A DNA stretch of 64,000 nt, taken from positions 4,954,249 through 5,018,248 of the forward strand of contig CP030884.1 in NCBI GenBank assembly GCA_006969385.1, in the 5' to 3' direction. Shown one piece after another: positions 8,939-18,161 of this stretch; positions within the stretch are counted from its first letter, which is position 1, and each line of letters begins with the position of its first letter. The position numbers and the translations under genes were made by a program. Origin of the DNA: Planctomycetaceae bacterium. GTDB taxonomy: Bacteria > Planctomycetota > Phycisphaerae > UBA1845 > UTPLA1. A model generated the notes under the pieces. It had not been told where the DNA came from and ran no database searches. It saw nothing but the letters and a program-made list of their open reading frames with translations.

Positions 8939-11900
8939 ATGTCCGCCCTGCGCGTTCATTCCGCCAGTCTCGAACCCGACATCCTCCGCATCGGCCGCAC
9001 CATTTTCGGTCGCGCCGAACGCGCCGCGCCGTCGATCTTTTCGCAGGAGTATTGGCAGACCTTCGGCACCAACGCCATCGCCGATGACGAATCGCTTAAG
9101 TTGCGTCTCTTCCGTTTCGTCGAAGTGCTGCCGATTCTTCAATCGAATCGCGATTTGGCGCACCATCTGCACGCCTACCTCTGCGACGGTCGCATGACGG
9201 CGGACAATTTTTACGCCCGCATGTTCGCAGGCCTCGCGCAAGTCGCTCACAGCGGCGCGCTCGCCGCCAACGCCATCGGCCCGCTGGCCCGCTGGGTGGC
9301 CGCCACCGGCGCCAAGCGGTTTATCGCCGGCGCGACCCCCGCCGAAGCGATTCGGTCGGTCAAACAACTGCGCCAGCGCGGCAATACGTTTACGCTCGAC
9401 GTGTTGGGCGAAACGATTCTCGCCGATCGCGTCGCGCGCGAACATCAACAGCTTTACATCGACTTGATCGAATCCATCGCCGATGACGCCGCGAACTGGC
9501 CCGACTTACCGTTGATCGATCGCGCCCCGTTCGGCGCGCTATCCAAGGTCAACATCTCCATCAAACTCTCGGCGATCGTCGCCAAGTTCGACCCGATCGA
9601 TCCCGAAGGCGTCAGCGAAGCTGTGCTCGAGCGCGTGCGCCCCGTCTTTCGCGCTGCCCGCCGCGCAGGGGCATTCGTCAACGTCGACATGGAGCACTAC
9701 GCAGTCAAAGACCTCACGCTCGACATCTTCAAACGCGTCTTGACCGAGCCCGAATTTCGCGATTGGCCCGACGTTGGCACCGTTATTCAGGCATATATGC
9801 CCGAATCCGAGCACGACATGCGCGAACTGATTGCTTGGGCGCGCAAGCGCGGCTGCCCCATTACCGTGCGATTAGTCAAAGGCGCGTACTGGGATAGCGA
9901 AACGGCCAACGCCATTCGCAACGGTTGGCCCATTCCGCTATTCACCGAGAAGTGGCAGTCCGATGCGCATTATGAACGCGTCGGCGCTTTGCTGCTCGAA
10001 AACGCCGATGCCATTCGCCCCGCCTTTGCCAGCCATAACGTGCGCTCGATCGCCGCCATGCTCGCGCGCGAGCAAGCCCTTGGCCTGCCGCCGCGCACGC
10101 TCGAATTACAAATGCTCACCGGCATGGGCGAACCCTTGCGCCGCGCGCTAACGAGCATGCAACAGCGCGTACGCGTGTACGCCCCCTTCGGTGACATGAT
10201 GACGGGCATGGCCTACCTGATTCGTCGCCTGATCGAAAACACCGCCAACGAATCGTTCCTGCGTCAAAGTTACGAAGCCAGCGCCGCGTCGGACAAGCTC
10301 TTGCGCAACCCCAATGATCCGCGCAACCATCTGCCAGCCGACTTGCCGCAACCCTACCTTGCCGATCCGCCGGGAGAAAACCCCATGGAACCGTTCCAAT
10401 CCGAACCGATCATCGATCTCTCGCGCACAGTCGAGCAAAACGCCATGCAGGCGGCGCTCGACCGCGTCCGATCGCAGTTTGACAAGGACCATCGCCCTCT
10501 CTTGGCGACCAAGATCAACATCGATGCCGATCAATGGCGTACCAGCCATCACCCTGCCGATCCTTCCGAAACCGTGGGCCGCTATGCCGCCTGCAAAGTG
10601 AACGACGTCGACGCTTGCGTCGACGCCGCTCGCAACGGTACCACCGACTGGGCCGCCCTGCCCCCCGACGCCCGTGCCGATTTGCTAGAAAACGCCGCCG
10701 ACCGCATGCGCGAAGCACGTTACGACCTCGCCGCCTGGTTGGTGTTCGAGATCGGTAAGAATTGGCGCGAGGCGTTGGCTGAAGTCACCGAAGCGATCGA
10801 CATCGTGCGCTTCCATGCTTACGAAATGCGCCGCCTCACCGAACGCAATCGCCGGCGCGACTGGCCCGGTGAGATGAACGAATATCTATACGCCCCGCGC
10901 GGTGTCGTCGGCGTAATCGGCCCCTTCTGTTTTCCGCTCTCGCTGGTGGCGGGCATGGTCTCCGCGGCGTTGGTCACGGGCAACACCTGCATCGTAAAGC
11001 CCGCGCGACAAGCGTCTATTTGCAGCCTGCAATGTTTCGCCCTTTTTCACGAAGCCGGCATCGCGCGCGATGCGTTGCAAGTCATTTCCGGCAGTGGCGA
11101 CGCCGTCGGTGCGGCACTCGCCGGGCACCCTGACGTCGACATGATCGCGTACACCGGTTCCACGCCGATCGGCCGCGCCATCGCGCAAGTCGCCCACGGC
11201 CAAGTAAACCGTCGCAATCAATTTAAGCATGTCATGGCGTCGATGGGTGCAAAGAACGCGATCATCGTCGATGACGACGCCGACCTGGACGATGCTGTGA
11301 CCGCCATACTCGATTCCGCCTTTTCCTACAGCGGTCAAAAGTGTACCAGTTGCAGCCGTGTGATCGTCCTCGACGCCGTGTACGAAGCCTTCATCACCAA
11401 GATCACCGAAGCCGCCGGCGCGATTACGCCCGGTTCGCCCGAAAAACCGGGCACCGGCGTCGGGCCGGTGATCGACGAAGCCGCCGTGCAACGCTATCGC
11501 CATTGGATCGAATTGGCCGCCAAGCAAGGTCGGTTGGTCCTGCCCGGCGGCGTGCCCGACAATTCCGCTGGCGGCTACTTCGTCAAACCCGCCATCGCCG
11601 CCGATGTCGCGCCCGACGCCGAGATCGGGCAGACGGAACTGATGTTGCCGATCCTGTGCGTGCATAAGGCACGCGACTTCGACGATGCATTGAAGATCGC
11701 CAACGCCGGGCCCTACGCCATGGTCGGCGGCGTCTTCTCGCGCATGCCGCCGCACATCGACGCCGCCAAGGCTCAACTCGATGTCGGCCTACTGTACGTC
11801 AATCGCAAGATCACGCTCTCGCGCGTGGACCGCCAACCCTTCGGCGGCCACGGTCAATCCGGCATCGGCCCCAAACTGGGCGGCCCGGATTACCTGCAAG

Positions 11901-11992
11901 AATTCTGCACCAGCCGCGTGATTTCGGAAAACACCTTGAGGCACGGGTTCGATGCGGCGGATGCCAAGCAGGAGGAGAAGGTTAACGCGTGA
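8939..11992 (+). CDS. putA: Bifunctional proline dehydrogenase / P5C dehydrogenase
   Basis: The enzyme would oxidise proline to glutamate in two steps: an FAD-dependent proline dehydrogenase (about residues 1-470) and an NAD-dependent glutamate-semialdehyde dehydrogenase (about 500-1000). The start at 8939 follows AGAGGTG; the frame upstream is antisense to a lipoprotein gene. The PRODH part shows ISIKLSAI, VRLVKGAYWD and RVYAPFGDM. The ALDH part shows GVIGPFCFPLSLVAGM, AYTGSTPIGR and the catalytic Cys in YSGQKCTSCSR (near residue 800). The usual general-base Glu in (A)EMGGKN is Ser here (MASMGAKN, near 766). There is no N-terminal DNA-binding domain, so it would not autoregulate like E. coli PutA. 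Confidence 0.92.
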   Translation: MSALRVHSASLEPDILRIGRTIFGRAERAAPSIFSQEYWQTFGTNAIADDESLKLRLFRFVEVLPILQSNRDLAHHLHAYLCDGRMTADNFYARMFAGLAQVAHSGALAANAIGPLARWVAATGAKRFIAGATPAEAIRSVKQLRQRGNTFTLDVLGETILADRVAREHQQLYIDLIESIADDAANWPDLPLIDRAPFGALSKVNISIKLSAIVAKFDPIDPEGVSEAVLERVRPVFRAARRAGAFVNVDMEHYAVKDLTLDIFKRVLTEPEFRDWPDVGTVIQAYMPESEHDMRELIAWARKRGCPITVRLVKGAYWDSETANAIRNGWPIPLFTEKWQSDAHYERVGALLLENADAIRPAFASHNVRSIAAMLAREQALGLPPRTLELQMLTGMGEPLRRALTSMQQRVRVYAPFGDMMTGMAYLIRRLIENTANESFLRQSYEASAASDKLLRNPNDPRNHLPADLPQPYLADPPGENPMEPFQSEPIIDLSRTVEQNAMQAALDRVRSQFDKDHRPLLATKINIDADQWRTSHHPADPSETVGRYAACKVNDVDACVDAARNGTTDWAALPPDARADLLENAADRMREARYDLAAWLVFEIGKNWREALAEVTEAIDIVRFHAYEMRRLTERNRRRDWPGEMNEYLYAPRGVVGVIGPFCFPLSLVAGMVSAALVTGNTCIVKPARQASICSLQCFALFHEAGIARDALQVISGSGDAVGAALAGHPDVDMIAYTGSTPIGRAIAQVAHGQVNRRNQFKHVMASMGAKNAIIVDDDADLDDAVTAILDSAFSYSGQKCTSCSRVIVLDAVYEAFITKITEAAGAITPGSPEKPGTGVGPVIDEAAVQRYRHWIELAAKQGRLVLPGGVPDNSAGGYFVKPAIAADVAPDAEIGQTELMLPILCVHKARDFDDALKIANAGPYAMVGGVFSRMPPHIDAAKAQLDVGLLYVNRKITLSRVDRQPFGGHGQSGIGPKLGGPDYLQEFCTSRVISENTLRHGFDAADAKQEEKVNA

Positions 11993-12063
11993 TCAATTGG
12001 TGGTTGGGCGATTTTGTAATTTAGTGATTTATATCTTGGCATCGCCGTGAGTAAAATTGTGAT

Positions 12064-12483
12064 ATGGCGATGTCGTGCCCAAATTGTCAACACCCGGTGC
12101 ACTTTTTGGATCGCTTGCGACGGCGCTATCCATGCCCGCGCTGCAACGCCCTCTTAAAATCTCCGGACCACCTGCATCGGATTTCACCTACAGCCTTAAT
12201 CTATCTCGTTCCAGTCATCACTGCATCATTCGTTTTCTTATTCCTCGAGCTGCGGGAATATATCTCACATGACAGCGCAGGTTTCATATTGTACGCGTTG
12301 ACTGCCACGATCATCCTGCTATTTATCCGCTGGCGCTTTTGCTATCAACCCGAACTCGAAAGCACCATTGCAGGTTATTGCATGAAGTGCGGCTACGACA
12401 TGACGGGCAATCGAAGTAAGCGCTGCCCCGAATGCGGTACGGCCTACGTTTACAATCAGATTAAAGAGCGAGAATCGGCGTAA
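12064..12483 (+). CDS. Small membrane protein with zinc-ribbon motifs at both ends
   Basis: The N-terminus carries CPNC and CPRC pairs (residues 5-8 and 24-27). Two transmembrane helices follow (about 44-62 and 75-92). The C-terminus has CMKCGYDMTGN and RCPECG (about 108-127). Each end could bind one zinc. The C-terminal CxxCGYDxxGN...CPECG pattern is, from general knowledge, frequent in planctomycete membrane proteins of unknown role. Both ribbons would lie on the same side of the membrane. The stretch before the start is A/T-rich and no strong ribosome-binding site is seen. The function is unknown. Confidence 0.7.
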   Translation: MAMSCPNCQHPVHFLDRLRRRYPCPRCNALLKSPDHLHRISPTALIYLVPVITASFVFLFLELREYISHDSAGFILYALTATIILLFIRWRFCYQPELESTIAGYCMKCGYDMTGNRSKRCPECGTAYVYNQIKERESA

Positions 12484-12494
12484 CCGGAATATAC

Positions 12495-13778
12495 TTAACC
12501 CATCTCCGCGAGTATATTCGCAAACAGCCAAACATCCATAAACGTGTTATACAACGGTGTGGGCGCAACGCGGATCACATTCGGCTCGCGGAAATCTCCC
12601 ACCACCCCGCGCTCTTGCAGCGCCTTAAACAACCGCTTCGGTTCGCCATGTGCCAGGATAGATAACTGCGCCCCGCGCGCCGCCGGATCGCGCGGCGTGA
12701 TAACTTCAAACTTCTTGCCCGGAATCGCATCGAGCAAGTATTCCAGGTAACCCGTTATCAACTCGCTCTTGCGGCGTAGCGCCTCCAGACCGACCTCGTC
12801 GAAAATCTCCAACGAGGCCACCAACGGCGCCATCGCCATAATCGGCGGATTGCTGAGTTGCCAACCATCGGCCCCCGCGCGCGGCCTGAAATCCGGCAGC
12901 AGGTGCATCTTAAAACGCTCATTGGGGTCGTTACCCCACCAACCGGCAAAACGCGGCAACTCGGCGTTGTTCCCATGCTTTTCGTGCACGAAACACCCCC
13001 CAATCGCGCCGGGGCCGGAATTTAGATATTTGTAGTTACACCAGCAAGCGAAATCGACGTCCCAATCGTGCAACTTTAGCGGCACGTTGCCCGCTGCATG
13101 GGCCAAATCGACGCCGAAGTTCGCACCCACGCCGTGCGCCGCCGTACCGATGCGCTCGATCTCATAAAACTGGCCGGTAAAGAAATTCACGCCCGCCAGC
13201 AATACCAACGCGAGCGAATCGCCCGCCTCTTCGATCGCCGACGTCAGATCTCCCGTGCGTAAGATGTTTTCCCCGTCGCGCGGCTTGCAAACAATCAAAT
13301 CTTCGTCCGGGTCAAAACCGTTTGCATGTAACTGGCTCTTAACCGCATACATATCCGACGGAAACGTCGGAAAGTCGATCAAAATCTTGCGCCGCTGCCC
13401 CGTCGGGCGATAAAAGCTGACCATCATCAAATGCAGATTCACGGTCAGGCTGTTCATCATTACCACTTCGCCCGCCCGGGCACCCACCAACCGCGCGCCG
13501 GTCTCTCGAAACAACTCGTGATACGGATACCAAGGCCGTTTGCTGTCGAAGTGCGCATCCACGGCTTGCCGCGCCCATGCATCGAGTTCTTCGTTCACCA
13601 ACTCGCGCGTGGCTTTGGGCTGCAGGCCGAGCGAATTGCCACAGAAATATATAACCGGTGTCCCGTCCGCGCGCATGGGCAGACAGAACTTATCGCGATA
13701 ACCGCGCAACGGATCGCGCGCATCCATCTCGCTTGCATACGCTTCGTCAGCTCGATATTCAGGGTTGACGGTAGTCAT
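12495..13778 (-). CDS. kynU: Kynureninase
   Basis: This PLP-dependent enzyme cleaves kynurenine to anthranilate and alanine (or 3-hydroxykynurenine to 3-hydroxyanthranilate) in tryptophan catabolism or NAD synthesis. The fold-type I aminotransferase features are clear: YFCGNSLGLQPK near residue 45, NSLTVNLH near 110, GVDLAHAAGN near 222, the PLP-lysine in NYKYLNSGPG near 249 and FAGWWGND near 275. The length (427 aa) is typical and the gene looks complete. No kynA or kynB lies beside it. The start at 13778 gives the conserved DxRDPL...YRDKF N-terminal segment. Confidence 0.95.
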   Translation of the reverse strand: MTTVNPEYRADEAYASEMDARDPLRGYRDKFCLPMRADGTPVIYFCGNSLGLQPKATRELVNEELDAWARQAVDAHFDSKRPWYPYHELFRETGARLVGARAGEVVMMNSLTVNLHLMMVSFYRPTGQRRKILIDFPTFPSDMYAVKSQLHANGFDPDEDLIVCKPRDGENILRTGDLTSAIEEAGDSLALVLLAGVNFFTGQFYEIERIGTAAHGVGANFGVDLAHAAGNVPLKLHDWDVDFACWCNYKYLNSGPGAIGGCFVHEKHGNNAELPRFAGWWGNDPNERFKMHLLPDFRPRAGADGWQLSNPPIMAMAPLVASLEIFDEVGLEALRRKSELITGYLEYLLDAIPGKKFEVITPRDPAARGAQLSILAHGEPKRLFKALQERGVVGDFREPNVIRVAPTPLYNTFMDVWLFANILAEMG

Positions 13779-13879
13779 GGCGGCTTACCCGAACGGCCTT
13801 AAAGGTTAACGCATTCACGAAACACTCGCGTTGTGTTACGGGCTAATAAGTGCGCTGCGGTACCAGCAACTAGGCCCGC

Positions 13880-13906
13880 TGTGGCACCGGCTAATTGCCG
13901 GTGTAA
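13880..13906. repeat. Dispersed hairpin element (GTGGCAC family)
   Basis: TGTGGCACCGGCTAATTGCC followed by GGTGT forms a CACCGGC/GCCGGTG hairpin. The same TGTGGCACCGGCTAAT core is found in reverse at 52138-52160, and a variant with stem ACCGGTTT/AAACCGGT at 32156. Confidence 0.75.
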
Positions 13907-13954
13907 AACGACAACCAGTGATCGGTTAGAGCCATTTGTTACTTTATCGACGAC

Positions 13955-14191
13955 TCAATCGTCTTCGTCATCGCTCGCCGATGTATCGACCGCCACATCC
14001 GAATCATCCTGCGGCGGGCCCACGCGAGTTGATACGTGTTCGTACACCGTCGCCAGCAGACCGAGCAACGGAAACCCCTTGCGCACAAAGCTCGGCGCGC
14101 CAAGAATCTTCAACCCGGATTCGACTTCGGCACGCGGGATATCGCTCAACGCATCGAGCGGATCGGATGACGACGGGTTCGTATCACTCAT
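13955..14191 (-). CDS. Small acidic hypothetical protein coupled to the SNF2 gene
   Basis: This 78-residue protein begins MSDTNPSSSDPLDALSDIPR. Its ATG overlaps the TGA of the upstream SNF2-family gene (ATGA, 14188-14191), which implies translational coupling. The longer in-frame start at 14257 lies inside the SNF2 gene and is less likely. The middle segment (ILGAPSFVRKGFPLLGLLATVYEHV) is amphipathic or mildly hydrophobic. The ends are acidic and Ser/Asp rich. No family is recognised. The coupling suggests a partner or regulator of the ATPase, which is inference only. Confidence 0.6.
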   Translation of the reverse strand: MSDTNPSSSDPLDALSDIPRAEVESGLKILGAPSFVRKGFPLLGLLATVYEHVSTRVGPPQDDSDVAVDTSASDDEDD

Positions 14192-17100
14192 GCGTCCTGA
14201 TCGTCCTTGAGCGTGAGATATTCGCGCAACTCGGTCGTCGACAAACCGGTGAGCCATTCATCGCCGCTGCCCACAATCTGATCCGACAGCGCCGATTTTT
14301 CCATTAGCAACTGATCGATACGATCTTCAATCGTACCGATGCACACAAACTTATGCACCTGCACGCGCCGCGTCTGACCGATGCGATGCGCCCGGTCGGT
14401 CGCCTGTTCCTCGACGGCCGGGTTCCACCAGCGGTCAAAGTGAAACACGTGATTCGCGCGGGTAAGGTTTAGACCAAAGCCACCGGCGCGCAGCGATAGC
14501 AAAAACAGCGGCATATTCTTATCGCCCGATTGGAAGCGATCGACGAACTCGTCGCGCTTCTTCGCCGTCGTGCCACCGTGCATAAACGGCACATCGACAT
14601 CGAGGCGCGACTTGAGCAGCTTCACCAACAACTCGCCCATCTCGCGATATTGCGTAAAGATCAGCGCCGCATCCGCTTCTTCGATCACCTCTTCCAACAT
14701 TTCGACCAAGCGCTCGCATTTCCCGCTACGACCATCGAGCCCCTTATCGTCGGCAGCAAAGTGCACCGGATGATTGCAAATCTGCTTGAGCCGCGTCAAC
14801 GTCGTGAGAATCAACCCGCGCCGCCGAATCCCCGTCGCCGTATCGATCTCGGTCAACATGCCGTCCACTGACTTCTGATAGAGCGCCGCCTGCTCCGCCG
14901 TTAGGTTGCAATAAACGCGCATCTCCATCTTGTCGGGCAAATCCGATTCGACCGTCGGGTCGGTCTTGGTGCGCCGCAACAGAAACGGTCGAATCAATCG
15001 ACGCAGATCACCTGCTCGCTGTCGATCGCCCATCTTTTCAATCGGCACCGCAAAGCGCTTACGGAAGTTCGCCGCCGACCCGAGTAAGCCCGGGTTGAGC
15101 GTTTCCATAATCGACCACAACTCGGATAGGTGGTTCTCGAGGGGCGTACCGGTGAGCGCGAGTTTGTGCGGCGCCGCCAGTTTCCGCACGGCAACGGTTT
15201 GCGCCGCGCTGGGGTTCTTGATTTTCTGCGCTTCATCCAGCGCGATGCGATGCCACGGAACCTCGGCCAATACATCCAAATCGCGATGCGCTAAGCCGTA
15301 CGTTGTAATCACGATGTCGCGACGATTGGCCTCGTCGATAAACAACTCGTCGGTAAGTCGTTCCGGCCCGTGATGGATCATCGGCTTGAGCGACGGGCCA
15401 AAGCGTTTGATCTCGCGATACCAATTGCCCACGACCGACATCGGAACGAATAGCAGCGTCGGCCCGATCTCCGGATCGAGCTTGCGTTCGTGCAACAGCA
15501 AGGCGATCAACTGAATCGTCTTACCCAATCCCATGTCGTCGGCCAAGCAGCCACCGATGCCGAGATTCTGCAAAAACGCGAGCCAACTCAGCCCGCGCTG
15601 TTGATAGGGTCGCAACTCGCCGACGAAGTTCTCCGGCTGATCGACCATGTCGACGCGCGCATCGGGCAGGCCGTCCAGAAAATGATCGACCCAGCCGCTG
15701 CCGGTCATCCCTGTAATCGGCAAGCCCGTGTCGAGTTCTTCCGCACCGCCGGCGATGCGCATCGCTTCCAGCAAGCTGATGCTGCCCTGCGGCTGTTGCT
15801 GCAAAAACTTGAGGGCCTGCCGCGCGGCTTCCTGATCCATCTCGAACCATTCATCACCTACATTGACCAACGGTTCGTTACGTTTTACGAGCGACGAAAA
15901 CTCATCAAGCGAAAGCTGACGATCGCCTAACGCGATGCGCCAATTGAAATCGACCACCGTGCTGAGACCGAAGTGGCCCAACGACGGATCGCTGCCTTTC
16001 GTCATCGGACCGCGACCGCGCGGATTCACTTGTAGCGCCAGCCCGATGCGATGCTCGGATTCCAAAGCCCATCCGGGCAGATCGACGACAATGTTTTGCT
16101 TGGCCATCAGCGGCGCGGCTTCTCGGATGAAGCGCAACGCATCGCTCGCCGACAAGACCATATCGTTCGGCTGTCTGCCATCCAACACGCGTTCGAGCGG
16201 TTCGAACGCATTGGCCGCACGCCGCAACTGACGCCGAATATGATCGCGACGATCGACCAGATGCCGACGCATAATCGAGCGTTCGCCGCCTTCTTCGTTC
16301 CACAGCGAATGCCAATCCGACATCGTGCCAGTTAACGGTTCGATCGCGCCGAGTTCCAGTTTCCAACCGCCGCTTGCGCGCGTTTCGCTCGAACCTTCTG
16401 CCGCCGGCTTGGGCTCGTGCAATCGAATCGAGAGTTTCGGCATGTTGCCGGCGCGCTGCGTTTCGAGCCCCGTCAGCCACTGGCGCACTTCGGTCACAAT
16501 TGCATCGAGTTCGCCCGGCTCCAAATCCAGCTCGACCGGCAATCGATTACCGAGCAACGACGCCAACCAGCGCTGATCCCAATGCACTTCGTCGGAGACG
16601 CGTTCGCGAAAATCGTGAAAGAACTCATCGGCATCGAGGCTGCGGCGGATGATCGCTTCGCCGCAGGTGGTCAGAAACGTGTCGAGCGCTTCGGCACCGG
16701 GAATCGTTCCACTCTCGCTAAGCCCAGCACCCGAGGGCATCGCGTCGGCCAAGCGTTCCAACCACGCCGATTCAACGTCGCTGGCAACGAACAAACGCCA
16801 GCGACCCTCGAACGTGTTTTCCGCCGTCACCGAAATATCGGGCGCGAACTGCTCGCGTTCGATCAGCGAAACGAGATAGCGCGCCGCCAACGACCAAAAC
16901 CGCAATGAGCGATCGAGCCGCGTGTGCGACCGATCGTGCAAGTCACTCAATAAATCGACAGCATCGACCGGATCGAATCGCAGCGCCGGCACCGACTCCG
17001 CGCCGTCACCTGTCATCAGCTCGGCTTCTTCCGCGGACGACGCCAATAGACCGTCCGGCGTTACCTCACCCAATAGCGCATGCAGTGCTTCCGCCGTTGG

Positions 17101-17247
17101 GGCCGGCGCGGAATTCGTTGCCGTGATAAAGAACGCCGGCGGTTGCCAAGTGCCGCTCAGTTGAAACGGCGGCGCGTCGCCGTTGGGCGACGAATCGCCG
17201 GCGGCTGTTTCGTGAATGTCGGTCGTGTCGTTCCCCACTGACGTCAC
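14188..17247 (-). CDS. SNF2/RapA-family DNA-dependent ATPase
   Basis: This is a large Swi2/Snf2-type helicase-like ATPase. The N-terminal 500 residues match the region called SNF2-associated/SWIM-less bacterial Snf2. Helicase motifs run from about 560: LADDMGLGKTIQL (Walker A, near 572), LDEAQKIKNPS (DEAH-box variant, near 670), LTGTPLENHLSELWS (motif III, near 700), FTQYREM, and LSLRAGGFGLNLT with RAHRIGQTRR (motifs V-VI, near 935-955). Such enzymes translocate on DNA to remodel protein-DNA complexes. The specific role here is unknown and there is no restriction or defence partner beside it. The 1019-residue length is normal. A 78-codon ORF overlaps its stop. Confidence 0.92.
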   Translation of the reverse strand: MTSVGNDTTDIHETAAGDSSPNGDAPPFQLSGTWQPPAFFITATNSAPAPTAEALHALLGEVTPDGLLASSAEEAELMTGDGAESVPALRFDPVDAVDLLSDLHDRSHTRLDRSLRFWSLAARYLVSLIEREQFAPDISVTAENTFEGRWRLFVASDVESAWLERLADAMPSGAGLSESGTIPGAEALDTFLTTCGEAIIRRSLDADEFFHDFRERVSDEVHWDQRWLASLLGNRLPVELDLEPGELDAIVTEVRQWLTGLETQRAGNMPKLSIRLHEPKPAAEGSSETRASGGWKLELGAIEPLTGTMSDWHSLWNEEGGERSIMRRHLVDRRDHIRRQLRRAANAFEPLERVLDGRQPNDMVLSASDALRFIREAAPLMAKQNIVVDLPGWALESEHRIGLALQVNPRGRGPMTKGSDPSLGHFGLSTVVDFNWRIALGDRQLSLDEFSSLVKRNEPLVNVGDEWFEMDQEAARQALKFLQQQPQGSISLLEAMRIAGGAEELDTGLPITGMTGSGWVDHFLDGLPDARVDMVDQPENFVGELRPYQQRGLSWLAFLQNLGIGGCLADDMGLGKTIQLIALLLHERKLDPEIGPTLLFVPMSVVGNWYREIKRFGPSLKPMIHHGPERLTDELFIDEANRRDIVITTYGLAHRDLDVLAEVPWHRIALDEAQKIKNPSAAQTVAVRKLAAPHKLALTGTPLENHLSELWSIMETLNPGLLGSAANFRKRFAVPIEKMGDRQRAGDLRRLIRPFLLRRTKTDPTVESDLPDKMEMRVYCNLTAEQAALYQKSVDGMLTEIDTATGIRRRGLILTTLTRLKQICNHPVHFAADDKGLDGRSGKCERLVEMLEEVIEEADAALIFTQYREMGELLVKLLKSRLDVDVPFMHGGTTAKKRDEFVDRFQSGDKNMPLFLLSLRAGGFGLNLTRANHVFHFDRWWNPAVEEQATDRAHRIGQTRRVQVHKFVCIGTIEDRIDQLLMEKSALSDQIVGSGDEWLTGLSTTELREYLTLKDDQDA

Positions 17248-18029
17248 AACGCATGCTCCCGGTGTGAATCGAGTTTGAGATAGCGCGACAAATAGTGCAC
17301 GCCAACATAAAAGGGTAGCGTGTCTAACGCGGCAATGACCACCTTAAACAAGTAATTGCTGCCGATCAGGACAGCCAGCTCGGAAAAGCGAATCTCACCG
17401 GCAAAAAATTGGACGCGAAACGTGATGAAAATCACCATCGTTGCGTCGACCAACTGGCTGATCATGGTGCTGCCGTTGTTGCGCAGCCAAAGGTGCTTGC
17501 CCTTGGTCAGGCGCTTCCAGAAGTGGAACATGGCTACGTCGCAAAACTGAGCGGCCATGTATGCCACCATCGAAGCCATCACCGCCCCGGCCGAACAGGC
17601 GTAGATCGCATTGAAAAGGACCAATTCGCCGGTTACCACATCGCCGTTGGCCAACGTGATTTCGGCACCCTCGCGCAGCGGAATCACCTGCCAGGGCGGC
17701 TGCTGTTCCGGCGGCACCGCCGGGAGTTGATTCCCGAGCCAGAGTATCCCGATCACAAACAGATTCAGCGCGAGCCCAACCCACACCACAAAATTCGCGC
17801 GGCGACGACCGTACAACTCGCTGATGAAATCGGTGCACAAAAACGTAAGCGGATAGGGCAGAACGCCGACGGCGAGGGCCAGCGGCCCGATATGCACAAA
17901 GCGCGTGATTCCGACGATGTTGAGCATCGCCATCGATCCGAGGAAAAACCCGGCCAGGATGAGGAATACCCGCTCGCGGCGCTCGTGCAAGGCGCTGTTT
18001 TCGTAGGAATAAGGCAACTCGTCCGCCAT
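17244..18029 (-). CDS. YhhQ/VUT-family queuosine precursor transporter
   Basis: This integral membrane protein of about 261 residues has six or so hydrophobic segments. The family hallmarks are LPYPLTFLCTDFISELYGRRRA near residue 60 and MVAYMAAQFCDVAMFHFWKR plus NNGSTMISQLVDATM in the second half. YhhQ-type proteins import queuosine precursors (preQ0/preQ1, known for the family), so this organism may salvage queuine precursors. The protein has an extra soluble insertion (about 105-140, VPPEQQPPWQVIPLREGAEITLANGDVV) not usual in short members. The start at 18029 is favoured, but upstream in-frame codons exist. The stop overlaps the SNF2 gene start by four bases. Confidence 0.82.
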   Translation of the reverse strand: MADELPYSYENSALHERRERVFLILAGFFLGSMAMLNIVGITRFVHIGPLALAVGVLPYPLTFLCTDFISELYGRRRANFVVWVGLALNLFVIGILWLGNQLPAVPPEQQPPWQVIPLREGAEITLANGDVVTGELVLFNAIYACSAGAVMASMVAYMAAQFCDVAMFHFWKRLTKGKHLWLRNNGSTMISQLVDATMVIFITFRVQFFAGEIRFSELAVLIGSNYLFKVVIAALDTLPFYVGVHYLSRYLKLDSHREHAL

Positions 18030-18088
18030 CTGGTGGAAGTTAGCCCGCACCGCCCCCAGCGTCAACGGATTGCAAAAATTGGAAACAA

Positions 18089-18119
18089 AACAGCCCGCGT
18101 GCAAGACACGCGGGCTGTT
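18089..18119 (-). terminator. Rho-independent terminator
   Basis: CAGCCCGCGTG pairs with CACGCGGGCTG around a five-base loop. Read on the minus strand it is followed by TTTTGTTT. It lies about 45 bases after the stop of the secreted dockerin-tailed gene and just before the YhhQ-type gene, separating the two transcripts. Confidence 0.85.
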
Positions 18120-18161
18120 GAAGATCATTCAAGATGGTTCACGAAATTCGCGCGATGCGAA

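Noticed and set aside
10886..11776. 296-codon open frame on the minus strand inside putA
   Set aside because: It is antisense to the P5C dehydrogenase domain, has no recognisable motifs, and arises from GC-rich codon bias of the real gene.
14188..17247. SNF2 gene as part of a known defence system (such as DISARM)
   Set aside because: No methylase, nuclease or other defence gene lies nearby; neighbours are a YhhQ transporter and kynureninase.
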